Origin: Silene latifolia
Lineage: Eukaryota; Streptophyta; Magnoliopsida; Caryophyllales; Caryophyllaceae
DNA: 64,000 nucleotides
Direction: 5' to 3'
Assembly (NCBI RefSeq): GCF_048544455.1
Contig: NC_133526.1
Span: 8,634,001 to 8,698,000, forward strand
Within the stretch, counting starts at the first letter, position 1. Each line of letters opens with the position of its first letter. Shown here one piece after another: positions 34,028 to 45,300 of the stretch. Below the pieces are notes generated by a model. It was not told the origin of the DNA. It worked only from the letters and a program-made list of their open reading frames with translations, and made no database searches. Both the position numbers and the translations under genes were made by a program.

Positions 34028-34352
34028 GTAATAAATTTTGCCTAATTATCTAATTGTTTTTGGTTTAAAATACTTTGATTAATGGTATTATAATTCGCCC
34101 ATACCACCTACTTCTCTTTTATTCCCTTCTGAAATGATGTATCATAGGGTTCATGTTTTAATCCAATTGCTCATCTTAATTCCAATTTTTGTTTCTTTTT
34201 TTTGTTGGGTTTGTATTTAATTTTGAAACGGTTGATTTTGATCATTTGTAATTGCTAATTGCTTTGAATTTCCTGAATTTCATCATCTTTTTGGGTTAAA
34301 ATGATCACCTCACCTCGTGTTGAATTAGTGTTGTTTCTAACATAGAGATTTA

Positions 34353-34433
34353 GAGATAAGGCTGCGTACATCCGATCCCTTCTTACCCCGCAATTTGTGG
34401 CACTGGGGTAATGATGCTGTTGAGACTGACCCC
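34353..34433 (+). repeat. SINE-derived fragment in the 5' UTR intron
   Basis: AAGGCTGCGTACATCCGATCC followed by TTACCCCGC resembles the body of plant tRNA-derived SINEs. A related sequence, in the opposite orientation, lies in IBR5 intron 1. No A-rich or T-rich tail or target duplication was recognised. Confidence 0.4.
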
Positions 34434-34564
34434 ATATTGGAATGAAATGAGGTAGCCATTTTTTTAAGTTAGTTGGTTTATAGGTATGGATTAAGTTTTT
34501 TTGTAGTAGTTAAATGCAGTAAGTGGATTATACATATATTACCACCAATTGCTTCGTTTTTGAG

Positions 34565-34750
34565 CATTACAATAAAGTTTTCGAGTTTTGTTTTAAAGTT
34601 TCTGAGTTTTACTATAAAGTTTATGAGTTCATTCAATTAGACGTTAAGCTCAAAAAATTATAATATAACTCAAAAACATTACATATAAGTTCAGTTAAAT
34701 TTGAGTTTTGACGGCAAAAATTTAAAACGTAACTTATAAACTTTAAAAAG
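34565..34750. repeat. Dispersed AT-rich repeat, member 2
   Basis: It contains the ordered words shared with 15373-15575 (GTTTTCGAGTTTTGTTTTAAAG, ACTATAAAGTTTATGAGTT, AACTTATAAACTTT). It lies in the 5' UTR intron of the UBL-WLM-PUB gene. A shorter, poorer match is near 25690-25790. Confidence 0.5.
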
Positions 34751-35625
34751 CTTAGAAAAGCTCAAAAACTAATGAGGTCCGAGGTAGTACATCCGATGTA
34801 TGTTCCTATTTCTCAGTTAAATGGGTTGGTCTCACATTATCGAAAGGTGAAGTCGAATGAGTAGTTACATATTTTTCCCGACTTGATTCTTTTTTTCGTT
34901 GCTGGAGGCAATTTGTTTAGAAGGTCGGTTCAAAAATGTTGTTTTGTTCGGGTGTAATTGCTTGATGGACTAATTTGGCTGGGAATTCTAGAAGATTCAA
35001 GGACCTTCTGGATGTTTCCGGAGTTGTCTAGCGTTTTCAATAAGTATCAAGTGTATTGTAGAATTTTCTAGAGTTGTCTACAATATTCTGAAATAGAGTG
35101 GAAGTGTCTAATTGGTTTTAGACATTTCTTGTATGTACTAGAATGTTTATGTACTCCGTATATGATACTGTTATGTTGAGTGTTTTAGTATATGGTCTCG
35201 AATGTTCTAGGTCCTAGGAGGTTGTAGGATACAATTTGTGTAGAAGTTTCTAGGAAATTAGAAGTAGTGGAAGAGATCCATAACTATACCACTGCTTGTT
35301 CATTTGCATTTGAGTGATTGAGAGTTTCATTCAAGTTTTTATAAAGATGTCTTCAGTGTTCTCTTCACTTCAACCTTTTTCCCAAACACTTGGTAATCAA
35401 AGTGAATTTGATGGATAACTAATGCGTATGCATATCGGGCATCGATCATTGGATTATGGGTGCATAGAAATGAACGGCTCGAAGTCGAGTCAATTTGTCC
35501 ACGACAGACTATTGACAGGTGGTGCATGTGGTGTGGCTTGCTTGCGGGTGTCAAGAGAAGTCGGCCCTTGACATGCTGCTAACTTCTGATCTCTGTTTTT
35601 TTTTTTTTTTTTTGCAGTGACAGAT

Positions 35626-38600
35626 ATGGTGCAACAACAGAGTATTCTTAGTATTCCTACTATATGGAGGGGAAAGAAGTTTGTGCTAGAACTAAGCTCA
35701 GAGGCCCCTGTCTTGGAGCTAGGACAGGAACTGCAGAAACTGACCGATGTTAAAGCCAATACATTGAGATTGATTGTTCCTCAGTCTTCTGGGAAAGGCT
35801 CCAAGCTTTTGATGCCCTTTTCTGACGAGCATTCTTCTATTAGTCTACAAGATGCTGGAATAATCAATGTAAAGTTCTATAACTTGTTTATAATGGATGA
35901 ATACAGTATTTTCTGTGTTAGAAACAGGATATGTGCATCTATTTGCCGTCAGTTCGTGAATTTCTATTTTTTTTTCCTTATATTTTATGTCTCATATATT
36001 TCCAGGGAAAGCCTTTACGGATGATGGGTGTTTTGGAGAATGAGGTTGATCAGCTTCTAAAGGATTCCCAAGCAAAGTTAAGGATTGCTGGATTTGAGGA
36101 AGAGGAGAGGAGGATGAAGGAGCGATTATCTAGGAGACCTCAGCACTCCCTGAAACTCCCTCCAGGACCTTATATTTTCTCTGATTTCCGCACACTTGAG
36201 ATTCCTGGAATTGAGGTATTATTTGTTTTATACTATAAAATGTATAAATTATCTAATGAAGTGCTACTCTGGTATAAATGGCATCAGAAAGGAACATGTG
36301 CTGCTTTACTGCTTTGGTCCGAATAGCAAATTTTGCTAGATTGCACCTCGAAAATAAACGTATTATGGAACTTATCAAGTATCTACTCACGTCTTTGCAT
36401 CGTACTGTGGTGTTAGTTGAATCCTCCTCCTTCAGAGGCATTGAAGAGAATGCACATGCTTGCCGCTGACCCAGGAATTGTTGCAGTCATGAACAAGGTA
36501 TTGATCTTTGGTTGATGTTTAATGATCTTGATTTTCGTCTTCTCTTTAATTCCATCATCTTTGACAACATATGTTTGCTTGTGGTTTCTCAAAGCATCGT
36601 TGGCGAGTGGGAATCATGACAGAGATGGCACCTGAAGGTTACGTTGGTGTTAGCCCAGTGTGCATTCTAGGTCTAAATAAGGTATGTGGCAGGGCTGTGC
36701 GTTTCCCTCCTCCCCTTCTCTCGGATTGGTCGTATTTTATGTTTCTTATGTTCTCCTATCTCTAATGTAGAATCATGGTGAAGAAATATCTCTTCGTCTG
36801 CGGACTGATGACCTCAAGGGTTTCCGAAAATATGCAAGCATCAAGAAAACTTTACTCCATGAACTGGTAAAGACATTCAACTTATATGCATGATTGTTTC
36901 CCCCTTATTTTTCTGTGTGTATGCTTAGACATAAATATGCAAAATTAGTTATATCTGTAACTTTTATGATGCGCTTAAAATCATTTACACACGGGGTTGT
37001 TTCTCCAGCTTTAGTGCGGTATAGACTTATAGTTTCTTCAAATAGCTTTCATTTCCAGATGTTAGTAAATGAATTATTGTTCTCTGAAAGTGTTCACTAA
37101 ATTGTTTATTTGTACCAGAGACACTTTGCTTCCTGGGTATTAACAGATCTGCCATATTTTGTAATATGTTCATATTATGGGATCTTACTTGCAGCCGATA
37201 ATGTGTAACAGAAGACGTGTTATTATCGCATTTTAAAAATTGGATCAACCACCATCTATCATGATGCATATATCATATAATATGCTGTTATCTAATACTC
37301 CCTTCAATGAGTTCAATCTACCCACTTTTCAAAATTCTTCAAACATTTATGGGCCATGGGTAGATTTTTAGTAGATTGGAGTGAATATATATAACGTGGT
37401 TTTGAGATGAATCTTTCGGAGTACCGTCTAGTAGCTTACTAGCTTTATAAGAACTAAATTAGGTTTGGAGATGCAAATATTATATATGATCGGGGATTGT
37501 TCTTTGATGTTTCAATCGAAATTCATCAATCTTATAGCATTGAGGGGGTTCTTATACTATGGTTCAAAGTAATTAGGGTGACTTGTAGGCTGTAGCTTGG
37601 TGGATTCATTGTCCTCAATGATTTTGTGATATTTTATAATGGAAAAAAAATTATTGTATAAAATCTAAATTGGTATACAGGCGCATCAGTTCTATTTTTT
37701 TGGTATTTTACTCAATATTCCTAAGACTATAGGTTTCTTGCAAGTCAAAGATTTTAAACAGCTCAACTTTGTAAAGGCTTCACCCACGGTGGCCACTGGG
37801 AACTCTCGTGGTTGACATTTTGTATATACTCCTCTTCGAATTCAAGTGCCTCGGTCTCACTAAGTTGCGAGGGAGTTCGTAAATATATTGCATTTGGAGT
37901 GATTTTGAAAATATGGGGAATTCAATTTGTTTGTTTTGGGGAAGGGAACGGTTCTTTATGATGGATAAAGTAGAGGAAATGCAGAGATAGTCTCCCCTTC
38001 TGTCTTCTTTTGCTCCCAGATTGAGTTTTCCACAGCCTGCTACAACAAGAGATGGAAAAGGGCTTGGGACATACTATACATAACATTCTACTTGTGATAT
38101 AATCTTAATAGAGTGTTTGGATGATATATATATATAGTTGAAAGAGACACCATGATAGGGAATAATGTTAAACCAATTTGTGTTTAGCTGGGGCTTGAGC
38201 AAATATGATAAACCAAAGTATTATTGATAGTGTTATAAACATTCGAGAACCACGAACCGAGATCCCCAGTCTGTTTCGACAAAGATTCTTACAGGGTCCT
38301 TGTAGTAGGCAGTAAAAATGGAGATTGCCACTTTTCTTTGATCTCTCAATCTTGGGCTCTTATATGCCGAGAGCAGTTCTATTTAGCATTTGTGGCTTAC
38401 TATGAATTGAGCAGAATGGCATTCAGTAACATTTGGGCACAAATATGATGTATATATGTAGCATCCGAAACTATATGATAAAATTCCATTTGGTCATACT
38501 GTTATTTACTAGGTTGAAGGTTAAAACTTGTAACTGAATTAGTTGATGTCATGTCTAAGTCTTGTCTTGAACTCGTTCAACTTAAAGGTGTACGACTTTG

Positions 38601-41362
38601 GATCGATGTTAAGATTAAGCATTGGAAATTTGATGTGTGTTATATACCTCATTTCTTTCAGGCTCACATGGTCCACTCAGAACATGATGAAAACTTCTAT
38701 GCCCTTGATAAACAGGTGAGCATTTCCTAGTGCTTTCTTATGTATGCTGATGCTCTCTGTGTCTTTTTTGTGGGGCAGTCCTCATAAAATCTAATATTTT
38801 CAGCTTAATCAAGAGGCTTCTGCTCTAGATTGGACACAAGCAAGAAGTCATACCTTGGCTGATTCCCAGTTTTCCGGACACGATGATATGGATATGGACT
38901 TTCAACTAGAAAGCAATTTGCCTCAGAAACTTGGAGGAAAAACTTCAGCTATGCCCGCCAGTGCTCGTGTAGCTGCTATTACTGCAGCTTATCGTCGTTT
39001 GGCAGAATCTTCAACAATTTCCGAGGCCGCTTTGGCATATAAGCAGGATTCCGATGATAATAAAATGGCTGTCGATACCTTTTCCGCTGATAACGCAAAT
39101 GTGTTGGAAACTATGGAAGAACCCGACCCTGATGATACTGATGCAATTAATAATACGGAGAACAATATTTTTTCTGACCCAATGAACGAGAGAAATCACT
39201 CACTGCGAAGAAAAGCTGGTGTGGAATGTGATCATCCTGATGGAAATACTATTGGACCAATGCCCAATGCTTTAGACATGGGTGACATGACTCATGAGCC
39301 AGATCCTGATGATGATACTGACGCTATTGATAGTACAGAGGATAGTACTATCGAACAAATGCCCAATGCTGTAGCCATGGGTCACAGGTCTTATGAGCCA
39401 GATCCTGATGATACAGATGACATTAAAAATGCAGAGGACAATACTATCGAACAAATGCCAGATGCTGTAACCATGGATCACAGGTCTTATGAGCCGGATC
39501 CTGATGATACAGATGACATTAAGAATTCAGAGGACATTATTATTGGACAAGCCCATGATGCTTCAGCCATGGGTACCATGACTTACGAGCCAGATCCTGA
39601 TGATGAAGAATTAAGGAGAATCCAAGACCCCGTTACTAAGTTTTGCAGCAGACTTGCTCAAGCTATTGAGATGTTAGGGAACGAGCTTAATCCTCCAGAA
39701 GTTATGGTGGTGCAACAAACTTTGTTTAAGATTATCAGGTGAGACATGTTCTACTGTGTTGCTTTTGTTGAGCTTGAATGGAAATTTTTACTTTCAAAAT
39801 GACAAAAGGTTAAAGCTTTTCTCAAAATAATGTTTCCACCAAAATTAATTTACAAAAAAGGCGTCGGTAAAAAAATATTTATCAAAATAGGGTCTATGTA
39901 AGTTTGGATTTTACGAGGTCAAGGAAGGCGAAAAACGCCAATTTGCATGGCATGTTTGTTATAAAAAAACACCATATGAGATGACGTGTTTGATTTGGGG
40001 AAATAAAAAGAGACAAAAAAGGCAGGTAGGACACTGCAAAGAAACTTAGTGTAGCTGGTTGTTGTGTGGTTGGTATCAAGGTTCAGAGGTCCACGATTCG
40101 AATCTCGCTTGTGTAATTTTTAGTCTGAATTTGTCCAAAATGATATTACATCAGGGGGTTGGAATAAGTATCGAACCCAGACCTCTACTAGACACAAACC
40201 TGCAAACCACTATGCAACTGAAGTACGAGCATTGTACTCATGCAATACATAATATGTCCTATAATGAATAGGTTGGAACAAGCCACACCGAATGCCAAAT
40301 GGCATGTCCAGTATAAACATGTCATGCGCCTCCCAGCTCGTGTACTTACGTGGACTCTATTTTGACATATAATTTTGAGCCAACTGGTCTACTCCTATTC
40401 GCTAGTTTTTAATTTTTTGAACATTATTTCTTAAAAAAATTTCAAAATTTTATAGTGCCTAATCAATTACCGAAACTGTGTTATATTCAAAACTCCCCTT
40501 ATCCTCTAGTTGTCTATGGTTTCGCTACTAAATTATGCCTGTTATTTTACAGAAATGTATCAGAAAATCCTAATGAGATGAAGTACAAAAGACTTCGTAA
40601 GGTATGTTGATTTTTCCGCAAAGATCTTGTTTGCTCCAGTTATCCTTTTTTTTCTTGTAAATATTAAGATAGAATTTGATGCCTTTTCAAACATTAGGGC
40701 ATGGATACATTTCACGTTCCATGTGATATTATATTTCTAAACATACCAAGTGAAAATAGGATCGCTTGATGACGCCCACTCCCCCACACAAATCCTTAAC
40801 TGAGACGGCTTCTTGATCAGATTATCATATGAGACTGCCCCATTATCTTAATAATCGGTGTAGCTATCAAGATTTTAGTTAATTGGCTTGTTCTACCACT
40901 ATTTATCATGAGACTGCCTTTCAGGAGAGTGGAGACTATTTCTTTTAAAATAACAAATATTTTTAACGATCTTGTTTTCTTACAATGATTTAACGTTCTT
41001 TTTCTTCCATCCCTTTCAACTCTTAAAAATTGCAGGCAAATCCCACATTTCAAAGGAGTATTGCAAATTCTAAAGGTATGGCTTTACTCGGAACAAATGA
41101 CATCTCATATTCTCATTACTAGAAAATTTCCACCCGTAGTACTACTTTTTCAATTTGTGTGAATGGCATGACCAGCATCGCTAAATCTAATATTGCTCTT
41201 GGTACAGCTGCACTTGATGTTCTTTTCTTGATTGGTTTTGTCGAAGAAGTTGTCACCGACGAAATGGGGAAGATCGAAACTTACATGGTATTGAAACGAA
41301 ATGATCCAGGGTTGCTGTGGCTTGCCAAATCTTCCCTTGAAACCGCTTTTGCTAGCTCCTGA
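35626..41362 (+). CDS. Ubiquitin-like/WLM/PUB-domain metalloprotease (Wss1/SPRTN class)
   Basis: 649 codons in 10 coding exons: 35626-35868, 36006-36215, 36417-36497, 36595-36681, 36771-36866, 38662-38715, 38804-39738, 40553-40601, 41036-41075, 41208-41362. All phases join. Residues about 10-85 form a ubiquitin-like domain. Residues about 150-300 form the WLM zinc-protease domain with HELAHMVHSEHD: ligands His237, His241 and probably His247, catalytic Glu238. The site is split by an intron after Leu239. Residues about 532-640 form a PUB domain, a p97/CDC48 binder. Between them lies an acidic linker with five EPDPDD motifs (residues 363, 422, 455, 487, 519). The Arabidopsis homologue is probably At5g35690. 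The family degrades proteins crosslinked to DNA and works with CDC48/SUMO pathways; that role is inferred here. The start is the first ATG after the leader-intron acceptor. AATAAA at 41572 ends the gene. Confidence 0.92.
37298..37384. mobile_element. Short Stowaway-like MITE remnant in intron 5 (before exon 38662)
   Basis: CTCCCTTCAATGAGTTCAATCTACCC pairs imperfectly with GGGTAGATTTTTAGTAGATTGGAGTG about 60 bp later, with TA at the left end. It is only about 87 bp. The right end is degraded. Confidence 0.4.
39296..39610 (+). repeat. In-frame tandem repeat (32-33 codons) in exon 7 of the protease gene
   Basis: GAGCCAGATCCTGATGAT recurs at 39296, 39395, 39491 and 39587 (periods 99, 96, 96). 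It encodes YEPDPDDTDDIKNxEDxxIxQ units ending in M(G/D)xxx(Y/H). A more diverged EPDPDD lies at 39119. Third-position changes between units are few, so the duplication is fairly young. All units keep frame. Confidence 0.9.
40045..40235. repeat. Two tRNA-related SINE heads facing each other in the intron after exon 39738
   Basis: On the plus strand, GTGTAGCTGG...GGTATCAAGG and GATTCGAATC (40095-40104) resemble RNA polymerase III boxes A and B. On the minus strand, GGGTTCGATAC (about 40168-40178) with CAGAGGTCTG-like context is a second box B. They are 65 bp apart and point toward each other. Neither keeps a full tRNA fold, so they are not tRNA genes. Confidence 0.5.
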
Positions 41363-41571
41363 TATATACAAATGAGAGACTACCAATTTAGCAATTTCCC
41401 TAGATATTTAGCTTAAAAGTGGAAAAGTGTGCATAAATGTATTTATGTATGTACATTTGCACAATTGTATTTGAAGATAAACAAAAGGTTACTTTGTAAG
41501 TTGTAACATGGAGTATATTGAGTTGTAATTATATACTAGTATTTGATAGATAGTCATTTTTAATTTAATGG

Positions 41572-41577
41572 AATAAA
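41572..41577 (+). promoter_or_regulatory. Polyadenylation signal of the UBL-WLM-PUB gene
   Basis: AATAAA in TTTAATGGAATAAATGAATG lies 210 bp after the stop codon, a normal plant 3' UTR length. A TE-rich spacer follows. Confidence 0.5.
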
Positions 41578-41614
41578 TGAATGACTCGTTAAACAATTTG
41601 AGTTTTGTAGGTTA

Positions 41615-41704
41615 ACCCTTCCCACAACTGTTTTCAACCCATTTCTCTAATATATGTGAAGAGTATTTTATTGAGATGGGGTGAAAACAGTTGTGCGGAG
41701 GGAG
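41615..41704. mobile_element. Stowaway-like MITE, about 90 bp
   Basis: The left end ACCCTTCCCACAACTGTTTTCA pairs with the right end TGAAAACAGTTGTGCGGAGGGAG; TA lies on both sides. It is in the spacer between the convergent protease and IBR5 genes. Confidence 0.6.
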
Positions 41705-41949
41705 TATGAAATAGCGTCCTGCCGATGTTATCACTACGCAATATTCTTTGTCCGTATCCAAAAAGAAACCAAGGCAGTACATGAGATGTATAATCCACCA
41801 ACTGCAAAAGTAAATTTCCTACTTGCTTTTTTTTGAGTCAACCTAAAATAATTTTCCTGGAAGATTATTAGCGGGAGTGTGTTTAATTGCTTTGGTAACG
41901 CCATAGGTGTCAATATTAATCGGTTGCCTTGATATTGCGGTTCAAAATA

Positions 41950-42044
41950 TTCAGTCCGTCTCAGTTATTTGTTTACTAATTTTTCATTCTTTGTGAAAGA
42001 TATGTTAATCAAAGGCAAACAGATGATTGGAAGGACAAAGGGAG
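41950..42044. mobile_element. Stowaway-like MITE, about 95 bp
   Basis: TTCAGTCCGTCTCAGTTATTTGTTTAC pairs with GGCAAACAGATGATTGGAAGGACAAAGGGAG, with TA on both sides (41948-41949, 42045-42046). It lies within or just beyond the IBR5 3' UTR. Confidence 0.55.
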
Positions 42045-42368
42045 TATGTTGTTAATCTCAGGGGTTGCTTTGATTGGGGAGTAACGTAGAAGGGGCGAAG
42101 AGATATTGGTAGCGGTAAGGATCGTAAACTGGAGCATGATATCAACGAAATAAGCAAACCAATCCCTTTCAAAATAAGACCTGTATAATCTGCAGAGTAT
42201 ATAGCACCAACATTCCCAAAATAGAGCATCAATTTAACCACTTTACACCAGGTGGGATCGACTAAATGGTCGCAAAATGTAAAACAAGATCGAGATGCTT
42301 TCGTGTTTAAAGCAACTTTAACTAAAAGAGGGGCTTTAAAAACGAACACCTAGCCGGGTGGGTCATCA

Positions 42369-45300
42369 TCAGGCACCGCCCATCGGAATATCAGTGACAG
42401 TGGAGTTCGCCTGATTCACTCCTTGACCTGCTCCAAAGGCAAACTGCTGAGGAACGTCCAAAGGACGGTCAAATATGGATGGAGCTGCACCGGTATTGAA
42501 CGCTGGTGCAGCAACTGCATCGCTCTTTGCGAAGCCAAAGCTGAAAGAGTCTGTCGTTGGCTGTATTGCTTCATTTGAACCAAAAATCATGTGCTCATAT
42601 GCCTGAAGTTGCTCAGAGACGGCTACATGGAACAAAAAAGAGACAAACGTCAGAACTGAAAAGCATATGTTTCGTACAAGACATGAATAAACTTCTCAGC
42701 TGCATTCTCGTCGACATTTAAGAATCCCTTCATTCTTTGTAAAAGAAACTAGAAAATTTTATCCTGGGAAGGAGGAAGTAGTAGGTACGAACAATATCGT
42801 GCTTTACTTGCACATTATCAACTCATTTAGAAAGAAATGACTACGACGACAACTTGACCCGAACATCCAAAATGATTTGGGTCGACTAACATTAGTTGTC
42901 ACTGGAAACCACCAATGTGAGGTAAATGAACGAATGTACAAAAATCGGAGCAGGAAAAGTACGTTTTTGGTTCGAAAGTGCATGTGGATAATGTGGTTTT
43001 GATACACATTACTGCATAACACAAGTGCAAGTGCCACAACAAATAGAGAAAAGGAGATGGACCAACCTTGAGTAAGCTCAACAGATGGCCTCCGCTCTTT
43101 AACCCATTGGTAACTTTGTGCAAACCTCCAGCCTTTGCATTTCATCAAGTAAGCAATCACTACAGCAGGTGACCTACACACCAGAATCCCACAATTCAGA
43201 AATCACTGAAAATTAAAATCAACCACTCGTAACTTGTGAAAGTATCTGCCTTTGCAGGAGAAAGAGAAAGGGCAACGGTGGTTGACTCATTTTTTAGCAG
43301 CCAAACTTGTAAACACCAAAGCTCAGTCCGAGTTCGCACATTATTTCGGCATATAGCTAGAGTTGACAAAATCACGAGGCAGAGTCGACACCTCAATTCC
43401 GTTCCTTATATTCTCATTTTTATTCTAAATGAAGTTTCAGTGAGCTATAAAACTAAGACTTCAATTCTAATCACAAACCATGTGACATCAATTTCTTCTT
43501 TTTGAAAAAGGCATAGGAAAGCAAATGAAAAGAAAATCATGCAGATTTTAAGATTACTGTTTACCCACCTACTCTTTCCGGTCATGCAATGGACAAGAAC
43601 ACGAGCCTTCTCATTTTCACACTTTTCTGCAAGATATAGGAGAATATTGAATGCTGATACTTGGCTAAATAATGCTACTTAACAAACGAAATATACATAA
43701 GCTAGTCTCATATACAACGACGATTCAACTGAGCCAGACATATGGCTACATACATACATACAAGAAATGTTAGTACAATGAATAATATGCAAACAAAAGT
43801 TCCCATGCAGGACATAAGGAAAGTCACATTCCGGGTTAAAGACCCAAGGCAAATATTATCTTGAAAGAAATGGAATCAATAAAGCAAATAATGTCTCCAG
43901 ATAACAGCTTTTAAATGTTATGAATATGATCGTTATCTTTCTCAAAGAAACCGACTTTGGTAGATGAATTGAGTTAATCACTTGATCAAATATCTGGCCA
44001 TAGTGGATAAAGGGCTATTTCATAGACCTTAAACTGCTGTAGCTGCCACAAGTTGCAACTCTTTATTTTCAAATAGCTGAAATATGAGCCACTCGGACTG
44101 CAATTTTTGCTATTAAACATGATGAAAAAACTGCTGCAATACAAATCTTCAATGCCCAAACGAAACAACTCAATCTAAAAACTGTTCATCACAAAACAAC
44201 TTCTTGATACACTCATTCTGCAGATTGCTCATCACAAATGATTCCTTCACGATGGTGTAGGGCCGTATGCCATCAAATATAGGAAAACACAACCTCTTTC
44301 AAATATAGGAAAACACAACCTCACCCATGAAACTATGCATTTCTTGTGATGACTTTTTTCTCTTTACCCCAAAAAACAGGCAGCAACCAACATCGATCCT
44401 AACACGGCAAAAATCTAAGAAGGTATAGATGTACAATGCATCACAGTCACATACTATTTTAATGGCAACTTGATCTTAGAGAATTTTAAAAGACCCTAAA
44501 CCAATAGAATTAAATTTTGTTTCAACTCTTCCGTCATGACTAGTGTCTTCAATCACATAACATTTAGAAAACATCGTCCTTTTTTTGATATGCCTCTATT
44601 TTCTCCCTCATAAGAATTAACCAGAAAACAGAAACATGACACTACAGCAGATAAAAGAAACCAAGAAGTCACAAGTGAGACTTATATCGAGAAAGAAAAA
44701 GACACTTTGAACCGAAGGAACTGCTAACGTAGACAAAATAACCATTTAACTTGAATCCATTTTGGCTTTAATTAAATATCACAAGCAGGTTTCCCCTACT
44801 AATTCTAAAATTCTCTAGCAGAAGGACCTTTATTTTAATTTCAAACAATTGAACATTCTGATTTCCTTTATATTTTTACTACCGCAGAGGGTAGTGGTTT
44901 AAGCAAGGGACCTTGTAGAAGGGTAAATGGATACCACCATTCCCTTCTCCCTCCGTCTCCCTCCATATTAGCTAACCAAACAAGGCAAACTGATTCTCTC
45001 CCTCTCCGTCTCCGTCTCCCTCTTCCATATAACAATTTTGGTCTACACTAACAGGACATTAATTATAGGCCTCTCCTGATACGCGAAGGAGAACAAATGA
45101 ATTGGCAAATAGAAATTTCTTATTGGGTCTTTTCTCGTTAAGTGCGTATATGAACTTAAACTATTAATTTCACAGTAATTTGCAAGTATATACTCATATC
45201 AGATAGTTGTTGAGCAAGTAAAAGAGTACAGGCATACTCACCTAAAAATTGGACAGCATCATCAAAGTTTAGCACTTTGTCATCCTGAAGGGAGTAGTAA

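Noticed and set aside
40059-40134. Possible tRNA gene in a protease-gene intron
   Set aside because: Box-like words are present, but no acceptor stem or anticodon arm pairs, so it is better explained as a SINE head.
42804-43181. 125-residue reading of a phosphatase fragment starting at Met
   Set aside because: Only its first part is real exon (43067-43173). The rest is translated intron; the spliced IBR5 model explains it.
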